From Russula earlei (taxonomy: Eukaryota > Basidiomycota > Agaricomycetes > Russulales > Russulaceae), in NCBI GenBank assembly GCA_025769875.1, contig JAGFNK010000174.1, positions 1-64,000 on the forward strand: DNA of 64,000 bases, given 5' to 3'. Both the position numbers and the translations under genes were made by a program. The notes beneath the pieces were generated by a model. That model searched no databases, was not told the origin of the DNA, and saw nothing but the letters and a program-made list of their open reading frames with translations. Every line of letters begins with the position of its first letter. Position 1 is the first letter of the stretch. Positions 56,330 to 64,000 of the stretch are shown here, one piece after another.

Positions 56330-57818
56330 ATACCCATCTGTTTTTAATGATTTTGCGATCCTTGGGAGGATCGACTAGTTCGAAGACTTTGCGTCTGCGG
56401 AGGGATTCCAACTCCTCACGACAAGCATCTTTCCACTCCTTTTGGAGTTCACTTGGCATTCGCAGAATGTCCCTAAAGGTCCATTCGCAAATTTTTGCAG
56501 TATCGGGTGCTTCCGAACTTAGTGGAACTGCTTGGGTGAGCAGATAGTTCAGAAATTTGACTCCCCCTTCCCTTGCAAGACATAGAATGTCTTCTACCTC
56601 ATCATCAGAGGCTTGCAGCGGTTGATCATCAAGGACGACAGGAGGGTAAGGGCCTGGTGCGGCCGATCCTGACGTACTACCCTCACCGGAGCTACCGGGT
56701 TGGTTTTCTGTCATTGTTCTCCATGTGCGTGTGTGCCGAACATCTTTTTCCACTTCTGTGGGGTGTCTGCATTCACCATAGACATTGCCTGGACGGGTAG
56801 GTACTTTCCTCAACCGCTGAGACCTTTGAAGAGGTACAGGTTCTTCAACAGGAGGAGGGGACGGTGTAGGAGGGATGGGCGTTTGCTCGCGTTCCTCTTC
56901 CTCTGGCGCCTGTATAGGCTGCTCATCGTCCTCACTTTTAATTGTAGGGAATGGGTCGTCAACACCAGGAATGGTGTCTTTGACAGGTTGTTGCGGTAGT
57001 TCCTCATGCGGTTCATTAATCCGCATGGTACCTTTAGTGCGCGCTTTGTCGCATTTGGGGTACAGGGTCTCATCGTACAGGGTGGTAGCATTTGTGTAAA
57101 GCATATTATTTGGGAGCCTCATGAAGAGTGAGGCTTTGATCCCCTCAGTGTGACCAAGGTAGATCATTAGCTCGCTTTTAGGCAAAAGCTTATTGACTCG
57201 ACGCTTTTCTGGTATGTGCACATATGCACCGCAACCAAATACTCTGAGGTGTGAGATATCAGGGACCTCGTTCTTTAGGACTTCGTAGGGTGTACGCCAT
57301 TGAAGGCGTCTGGCAGGTGTCCTATTGTAACAGTGTGTCCCATGATTCACTGCAAATTCCCACCAGGAGGGAGGTAGACAAGCTTCAAGGCGCATTGCCT
57401 GAGCTTTGTCCATTACAGTGCGCATAAAGCGCTCTGCGCGTCTATTCTGTTGTGGAGTGTATGGGGTGCTTTGCAGGATTTTAATTCCTTCGTCCTTTAG
57501 GACGTTATCAAAGGCCTCGGACTTGTACTCTCCGCCAGCATCGGACATCCACTCTTTAATTCCTGCTTTGTATTGGTTCTTGACCATAGCAAGGGATTGT
57601 TTGATGGCCATTATGGTCGACTTTTTATTTTTTAGGAGTGTAATCCATGCATAGGAGGAATAATCGTCAATGAAGCTGATGAAATATTCGTACTTATGAT
57701 ATGACTTCACAGGGAAACTCTTAAGGTCCAAGTGAATACGCTCGAATGGTGCGGAAGCACGAGTTTCAGAAGGGGGGTGTGCAGATGCAGGCATTTGCCT
57801 TGCGCGCAGCCAGGACAT
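56256..57818 (-). pseudogene. Copia F integrase and linker
   Basis: A 520-codon open frame. The integrase core has all three acidic residues: Asp in FISFIDDYSSYAWI, Asp in MSDAGGEYKSEAF, and Glu in PQQNRRAERFMRTV. A linker with LRVFGCGAYVHIPEKRRVNK and a Pro/Glu-rich spacer follow, and then the start of the RT (RWVFDLKSDG). Upstream, the HHCC zinc region (HQRLGHP then CPGCAQGK) lies in another frame, one base shifted near 57795. Confidence 0.88.
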
Positions 57819-58330
57819 ACCGGCTGTTCCTGAGGGATTTTCAGGTCTTCAGGGAGACCCTTGGTATGTGTCTTTGCACGTGTTATGACATTCTTAGATG
57901 GGTGGCCAAGGCGTTGGTGAATGACATCATAATCTACCGCGTAGATAAGAGAATGCGCTTGCGCGCTTTCAATTGAGGCGTCTAACCAATACGTGGTTTG
58001 ACCTGGGAATAAGGGATAAGAGGACAGGATTATATGTCCATCCTCTCATAGGGAAATATGTCTATTATTCCCTAATGCATGCATCCCTTGTTGTAAAAAC
58101 TCCCCCATAGATAATATCCGAGTGTTAATTTTCAGAATATAGAGAACAGGAGAAATGTGCGTGACAACCGTTTTAGAGTTGACAGTGTGCCGAAGCAACA
58201 CAGCGCCTTTGCCTTCCACATATATAGTGTTATCGGCAGTTTTAACAAGGGATCTTTCGTGCGGCAAAGCCGGCGTATACTCTATAAAGTCTTTTTTTGA
58301 AGGTGAAGTGTGCTGATGCGCCGGAGTCAA
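57819..58330 (-). pseudogene. Copia F protease C-terminal part and gag-pre-integrase region
   Basis: Minus strand. KKDFIEYTPALPHERSLVKT continues the protease after a one-base shift in a T7/A7 run at about 58290-58297. The reading continues to NRHISL, then TGA at about 58046-58048 (probable CGA to TGA), then the pre-integrase zinc region. Only three small lesions separate this from an uninterrupted frame. Confidence 0.8.
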
Positions 58331-59813
58331 GGAGCCATAAGGATCCCATTTTACTCAAGTTGTGCTTTCCTCTACATCTCGAACAATTTGTGTTACATTC
58401 ACTATGCAGGGAACTACTTCCTGCGCTAATTTGTACATTGTGCGATACAAGCGAACACTTATTAGACATATCTAGCCCGCTTAGGGGCTGGGGAGATGCT
58501 AAAAGGTTCTTTAGCGAGTGAAAAGAGAGAGGGAGGCGCACGCACGCTTCATTATCTTCGGGGTCACTGCCCCAATCAAGCGCTTCATCCGACGGAGTTG
58601 GAGCACGCTCAGGGGTGGCAGCACCTTCTGGGATACCGTCATATATGTCGAATAAATCCGATGTATTTGTTTGCACGAAGTCGCCATTGTCCTGGTCCAT
58701 AGGCTCAGGGACGGGCGACAGGAGTTTGACTGCACTTGTCGAGGCAGCGGATTGAGTCGAGATCCGCTGCTCAAGGGTCTTGACTGTCTGTATAGTGGGG
58801 GTTACCCCAAGATCGTCAGCAAGATCAAGCGCTTTGTTTAAGGCCTTGTAAGGGCTGTGAGTGCATATGCGAGGGTCAGTCGCAGTTGGGACAGTATGTT
58901 GTTGGATCCCCGAAGGACCCAGATGGGTGATAGTGGTAATGGTCGGGAGTGGGAGTGCGGCAACATCCGCAATGTGGGAGTGTCCGGGACCATGGCTGTG
59001 ATTGGCCTTCTCCTTGCCTTTCCCTTTTCCTTTGCCACCGCGCTTACCGCGCTGGCACTTGTCCTTATCTTCATCGCGCTTGGGCTTATTGCCCTGCTGC
59101 TGATTGGAGAAGGAGGGGTCACCATGCTTGCGCTTGACAGCTGAGAGCTTCTGCGTGCTGTGCTTTTTGTTTGTGCCACGATTCACCTCAGTTTGGTATT
59201 GAGAGACGATAGCCTCTCGGACATCCTTCGGACTAAGTTCGGCTAGATCATAGTTCTGAGTGACAATGTGGACAAGCATTTCCCATTTCGGGGGAATGGC
59301 TGCAAGCATGATGAGCGCCTGTAAGGTGTCAGGAATGATAAGGGAGGATGTGGTGAGGCGCTGGAATGCAGCGTGTATCCGATCCATTTGTGGGCCAGGA
59401 TGCTGGCTCAGGTTAATGCGAATGGAAATGGCTTCTTTGAAGTCCTTATAGATACTGGTGGTCGTCGCCATGCCATAAAGGGTATCTAGGTGATTCCAGA
59501 TAGTCTCAGCATTATCCAAAGACGTAAGGTCTTGTTGGATCGCGATGCTCAATCTAAGGACCATATGACTGACTGCCATGTCATTTCCTTTATTCCATTC
59601 TCTCAGGGCTGTTATGGCGGCAGCCTGGGCAGCAATCTCTTCGGCAAGAGGTGCCTGAGGAAGTCCAGGAAGGACTGGCAATTCAAATGTACCATTGCAA
59701 TAACCCCACAGTCCAACGGACATGAGGTAGGCTTTCATAGCCTTTGACCAAATACCATAGTTTGCGCCATCAAGGATGGGGACAACAGGGGCAGAGGGTT
59801 GAGACGACGACAT
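58242..59813 (-). pseudogene. Copia F gag and protease start
   Basis: A 523-codon open frame from the first ATG after the leader. The N-terminal half is a Copia gag (LDGANYGIWSKAMKAYLM, then ALREWNKGNDMAVSHMVLRL and IWNHLDTLYG). A basic Lys/Gly-rich tract (about residues 230-260) stands where many relatives have a CCHC knuckle, and I see no canonical CCHC there. The protease active site WLLDSGASAHFTF is near the end. The leader between the 5' LTR and this ATG is 168 bp. Confidence 0.88.
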
Positions 59814-59981
59814 AATTTCTGTTAGAAAGGGGCTTAGAGGTCGTCAGTAAGAGTATTGTATTCAAACAAGCTGACATAGTCTCCCCATAGGGTAGACTAG
59901 CTCGCCACAGCATGCAGGCTTCAGGGATGCTTCGCCATCGTTGCAGCCGATGAAGGCACATGGCTTGCAGGGCCCATAACC

Positions 59982-60366
59982 TGTTGCGCAGCATAGAGCA
60001 CAGCTAACAGGCCAAGCAACCCACCTTAGAGGTTGTGCTAATGCTCAAGTGATATTGGGGTGTAGAGCGATGTGTATACTCATCTACAAGTATGGTATTT
60101 ATACCTCTACAACCCAGGGCTGCTCCTAAGTCCAAAAGAGGTGACTACAGGTGTCCACTATATCGCGCATTAAGTGACGCGTGATGTGGAAACGTTCTAG
60201 ACGCAGCATAAGGCTGCATCTTGTGATAGATAGCGTAGTATGCGTAACCCTATTGCCATAAGTGCATATACTAAAGTTCTGTCTAACATGTAACATCTAT
60301 GAGTGGATCTTGAACCTTGTATGAAGGTCTTCGCCTTCTTTGATCCGTTCAGGTTCCGGTTCAACA
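59982..60366 (-). repeat. 5' LTR of Copia F
   Basis: 385 bp. The internal boundary reads cagggcccataacc|tgttgcgc on the plus strand. Confidence 0.95.
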
Positions 60367-60825
60367 GGCTTTGGTCAACACATCCACAGTCATGTCATCT
60401 GTCAGACAGTAGACTAGTTTTAGCACTTTGTCAGTGACAGAGTGCTGAATGAAATGATATTGAATATTGATGTGTTTAGTCTGTGCATGGTAGTTGTTGC
60501 TCATAGCGAGCTTGAGTGCTGACTGGTTGTTGCAATAGAGTGCTGTGGGGTTGCTTTGTACTTGGAACAATTCCTTTATGGGTCTTTGGAGCCAGATGGC
60601 CTCCTTTGCCACATGTGTCACAGCAACAGATTTGGCTTCAGCAGTGGAAAGAGTGATGAGCTCCTGCTTCCAGGAGCTCCAGGATACTGCCCCTCCATTG
60701 ATGAGGAAGTCATGCCTGGAAATGGCATGTCTATGTTCTTGGTTTGTGCCATCCATGTCAGTGTACCCTAATAGATCATGACATTTGCCACCATAAGTCA
60801 ACTTGTATGTCCTGCTGCTAGCCAA
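60367..60825 (-). pseudogene. Copia C2 RNase H
   Basis: About 153 codons open. GYTDMDGTNQEHRHAISRH is followed by ITLSTAEAKSVAVTHVAKEA (LSTAEAE motif with Lys), YCNNQSALKLAMSNNYHAQT, KHINIQYHFIQH and DMTVDVLTK. Acidic residues are partly conserved. Confidence 0.85.
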
Positions 60826-61795
60826 GTATCAGAATATGCATTTTACAGCTTCCCAATGGATGTGGCCCAGATCATCAAGGTATTGTGATAGATTCACCAT
60901 AGCAAACTGTGAGAGGATGCTGTTGATGTATGTCATTTGGGATAGGGAAATGCTTCATGTGGGCCAGTTGCACAATACTTTGATGCCTAGGAGCCAATGA
61001 ATGGGCCCCAGGTCAGTGAGTGAATACTTGCTGTTGAGTTTTACTTTATATTTGGCAATCAACTTGGATGAATCACCTGTGAGAGCACAGTCATTGACAT
61101 GTATGGTGAGGATGAGGATGTGGTTCCCTTCACAAGCATGGAACACTCCTGGGTCTGCATTGCTAATGTGAAAACCCCATTCAGTAAGAGCACATGAAAG
61201 GGTGTCATACCATTTCCATCCTGCCTGTTTCAGCCTGTATAATGACTTGTGCAGCTGTTTACTGTACCCTTGCCCCTCCCACCCTAGGATCCTGGAGGCA
61301 GTAGCATGTAGATTTCTTTGTCCTCATCCAGTTTGCCATTTAGATAGGCACTGTTGAAATCAAAAGAATCTACTTCCCAATCAAGGTGGGCAGCAAGCAT
61401 GAGGATTGTGCACAGGCTTGCAAGTTTGGTGACAGGGAATAGGTGTTGAAGTAATTGACCTTGTGCACTTGAGTGAATCCTTGCATGACCAGTTGAGCCT
61501 TGTATTTGTCAACACTTCTGTCAGCCTTGCATTTGATATGAAAAACCCACTTGGATCCAATGATGTTCTTGTTTTTTGGATGCAGGACATTGTGCCACAT
61601 TCTGGCACTTTCAAGTGCCACAATCTTGCAATCCATGGCCTCTTTCCAAAGAGGCCAGTTGGTGCATGCTTGTGCCTCAGAGAGTGTTCTCAAGTCACCT
61701 TCCACCTCCTGAATTGTGGTGGTGACAGCTTCATTGAGTTCTGCATGGTATGCATGGTCTGCAGATTCAGTGGTGAGATCAAGCATGCACCCCAT
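60826..61795 (-). pseudogene. Copia C2 reverse transcriptase
   Basis: GSKWVFHIKCKADRSVDKYK, then AQLVMQGFTQVHKVNYFNTY, opens the RT at about 61560-61440. The catalytic box is degraded to LTIHVNDCALTGD (usual YVDD) at about 61105-61067. SKYSLTDLGPIHWLLGIKV follows. Several frame changes. Confidence 0.8.
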
Positions 61796-63160
61796 GAAGT
61801 TTGGGTGCCATGCTCGTGAGCAATGTGCTGCAATTCTATTGCCATTGGGGCCCCTCCTGTCTGTTGTGCCTTCGCCACTGATGATTCTCTTGTAGTGATC
61901 TGATGGTTTTGGAACTCATTGAGATTGGCAAAGGGGTGCTGGTGATTGGTTAGTAATGCCAGGTAGTGTTATTGCCTGTTCTTCTTTTTCTTTCTCCTCA
62001 GTCTCAGGTTGCTCATTTGTTTCCAGATCTGGGTTATCCTCTGCTTGAGGCAAAACCTCCCTGCTGACAATTTTGGGTGTGCTAGGCATGCTCAGAGTGG
62101 GAGTCCCAGTAGGAGGTGGAGTTGCAGCCACAGGCTGTGGCATTGCAACTTGTGTGTTGACTGGAATCAAAGGTGTCATGAGTGGTATGGCATTGGTGCT
62201 GGAAGATGGGTGGTGGGTGACTATGGGTACAAACACTATGTTCTATTCCACGGAGATAGTTTTGTGCTCCAGCCAGTAGATTCTGTGCATGTGAGTGCTG
62301 TCAACATCATAGCTCACCCAATGTGCTTTGGTTGTGTGTGCATCCAGTTTTGACCCAGATTTGTTGTGCACCCAGATGTGTTGGCCCCACTCTGGTACCC
62401 CTGATAGGTCAGGCATGTCCCCACAGAGATATTTGTGAGGCATCACATTACCAAGTACTTGAGTCAATGTGTGGTTCTTTAGCCAGACAGCAAATTGAAT
62501 GGCTTCTCCCCACAGATTCTTGGGAAGTTGTGCATGGTGCCACATGGCATGTATGTGTTTGAGGAGTCAGCGGTTGAGTGACTTGGCCACTCTGTTGTGT
62601 TGAGGGGTATCATGTGTGGTGAGGTGTTGCTCTGTACCTTGTTCCATGAGGAAATTCATGAATTTGTTGCTGGTGTACTCCCCTCCACAGTCCAAATGGA
62701 GTTGCTTGATGGCAATGTTGTATTGGGTCTTGACCCACAAAGCATATGTCCTGTATGCCTTGAAGGCTTCATCCTTTGTTTGTAGGAGTGCGATTTTGGT
62801 GTATTGTGAGTGGTCATCTGTAAATGTGATGTAATACTTGCATGCCCTGAGGCTGATCATGTGGGCTGGCCCTCACATGTCTGTGTGTCTTTTGTCCCTG
62901 AAGGCCTTGGCCTGAGGAGTGCCTCTCTCCTTCTTGATTGGTTTGTGCATTGCCTTAGTGTACTTGCATGACTTGCAAAAGAAATTGGAATGGGGATCTA
63001 TTAACTGCAGTCCAGTGACTGTGTTAGAGTGGACATCAGTGCAGATGGAATTTGTGGCAATGTGCCCAAGGCATCAATGGAGTGTGAGAATGTCCACATG
63101 TTCTGTTGCTTCATTCACTTGTTGTGCTGTGTGAGCCACTTTGTAAAGTCTGTTTGGGCT
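61796..63160 (-). pseudogene. Copia C2 integrase and linker
   Basis: ITFTDDHSQYTKIALL, LHLDCGGEYTSNKFMNFL and HDTPQHNRVAKSLNR carry the positions of the integrase D-D-E triad, but the Glu (AERLN in relatives) is Lys here. Then MWHHAQLPKNLWGEAIQFAV and GQHIWVHNKSGSKLD are the usual post-core text. Pro/Thr-rich linker at 61916-62236. Confidence 0.8.
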
Positions 63161-64000
63161 TGGGCTTATGCATCCCACCTCTTCCCCACTCACCTTTTTG
63201 ATTTTGCATGCACTGTCTTTGAAGGAGACTGAGTATCCCAAGCATGCAATGCAGCTTATTGACACAATGGTGAGTCCCAAATCTGGCACATGGAGGGCAT
63301 TGTGTAATGTAACAGGTGTGGTCGATGACCCATTTGGTACCTCAATTTGCAGGTTGCCCACTCCTATGGCATAGAAGATGTGATTATTGGCCACACTAAT
63401 GGGTCTAGGCAGTATGGGCCAATAAGTGACAAAATGATGACAGAAGGGTGACATATGGGTGGAGGTGGCTGAGTCATAGAGCTCAGCCTTGTTCCTGGTG
63501 CATGTGTCACCTGCTGAAGCCACTGATAAGTCTTCAGGTCTTTGAGGTGGCAGCCCTTCACTTTGAATTCCCCCATCCCCTTCCTGTCCAGCCTCCTCTA
63601 CAATGGCCCACACTTCCTCCATGTCCATTGCATACTGGGTGTCATGCTGGTTGTGGCTGCAACCTTCACAGTTCTCTCATGCTGGTAGATCTTCAAGACA
63701 ATTGGCTTGATCTTCTTTGACACATTCAATGGCCACCCAGGCCTCTGTGTCTTTGGTTTTCTCAGCTGCTCCAGCAGTGCCATCTGTCAACTGGGCTTTC
63801 CTCTTTGGTCCTTGTCCCTCTTTGCCACCACCCTTGGCTCAGCAGTCAGCTTTGATGTGCCCCCTTTTGTCGCAGTTGTAACATTCAATGTCATGTTTAC
63901 TTTTCTTCTTTTGGGACCCTGTGGTGAACATGTCATCACCTTTGGTTTTGTCCTTTCTTAGTGTGCATTTGTCATACTTGTCTGTGATGAGTGTCAAGAC
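63161..64000 (-). pseudogene. Copia C2 gag C-terminus and protease
   Basis: A zinc knuckle CYNCDKRGHIKADC (CX2CX4HX4C) lies at about 63883-63842. The protease site is decayed to LYDSATSTHMSPF near 63475. VPNGSSTTPVTLHNALHVPD and ISCIACLGYSVSFKDSACKI resemble the gag-pre-integrase text of Copia elements. It extends beyond the window. Confidence 0.8.

Larger units (their letters stand above)
54528..60366 (-). mobile_element. Full-length Copia element F
   Basis: 5839 bp, with 385-bp LTRs at 54528-54912 and 59982-60366 and exact duplication ggctt (54523-54527 and 60367-60371). The primer-binding region (complement of cagggcccataacc at 59969-59982) matches that of Copia C1. The polypurine tract (complement of ctcccccttgct) is next to the 3' LTR. 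Coding order gag-PR-IN-RT-RH is nearly intact. LTRs differ at about 13 of 385 sites, mostly CpG transitions. It is inserted in the RNase H/C-terminal region of the older Copia C2. Confidence 0.95.
60367..64000 (-). mobile_element. Old Copia relic C2 (runs off the right edge)
   Basis: A reverse-strand Copia element in gag-PR-IN-RT-RH order, almost free of CpG and full of stops and frameshifts. It is split from its own C-terminus (54261-54527) by Copia F. Gag starts beyond the window; no LTR is visible on this side. Confidence 0.85.

Overview
The window looks like a transposon graveyard from a filamentous basidiomycete, most likely an Agaricomycete. The reasons are short (about 45-60 bp) GT-AG introns, a Plavaka-type transposase fragment, basidiomycete-type Gypsy, Copia, hAT and PIF-Harbinger elements, and host-gene fragments whose closest remembered relatives are fungal (cyclin C, cytochrome c peroxidase, a Nudix hydrolase). 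No species is claimed. I found no intact host gene, no rRNA or tRNA gene, and no CRISPR array. Nearly all recognisable coding sequence is broken by stops, frameshifts or nested insertions.

Layout. 1-2214: repeat-like sequence without a recognisable gene. 2223-10779: a hAT element with an exact 8-bp target-site duplication (TSD), whose catalytic middle is absent and replaced by a 3.9-kb palindrome (5432-9315) carrying a Nudix gene fragment. It also holds a GGC-rich non-autonomous hAT and two solo LTRs. 10780-11283: microsatellites. 11450-16477: a Gypsy relic (5' LTR plus gag). 16936-30574: a reverse-strand chromodomain Gypsy with four further insertions, including a complete 4.7-kb Copia element. 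30575-36026: a second palindrome with the same 680-bp termini as the first, carrying cyclin C and cytochrome c peroxidase fragments. 36027-41733: degraded LTR-like sequence and a solo LTR split by a non-autonomous hAT. 42396-48253: inverted LTR pieces around nested LTRs and a nearly complete PIF-Harbinger. 48254-49382: Plavaka fragment. 49694-52641: four LTRs nested in one another. 52642-54527 and 60367-64000: old Copia relics, the latter split by a young full-length Copia (54528-60366).

The history is readable because 19 insertions have recognisable duplications: 8 bp for hAT (attctaca, tgcttgat, gtcatgag), 3 bp for Harbinger (tca) and 5 bp for LTRs (cctgt, gtgga, tcctt, agttc, gtgtg, ccacc, gaatc, gagac, tatag, ttatt/ttgtt, ggaca, ataga, cctag/cccag, caatt, ggctt). 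Two of these carry a single transition. Differences between repeat copies are dominated by CpG to TpG/CpA transitions, and many stops are TGA where CGA would be expected, which fits methylation-driven decay.

The most unusual objects are the two large palindromes. Each has the same roughly 680-bp terminus built from about 155-bp repeats, followed inward by captured host sequence that is itself part of the inverted arms. In both, the 5' part of the captured gene lies in the loop and its 3' part lies in the arms.
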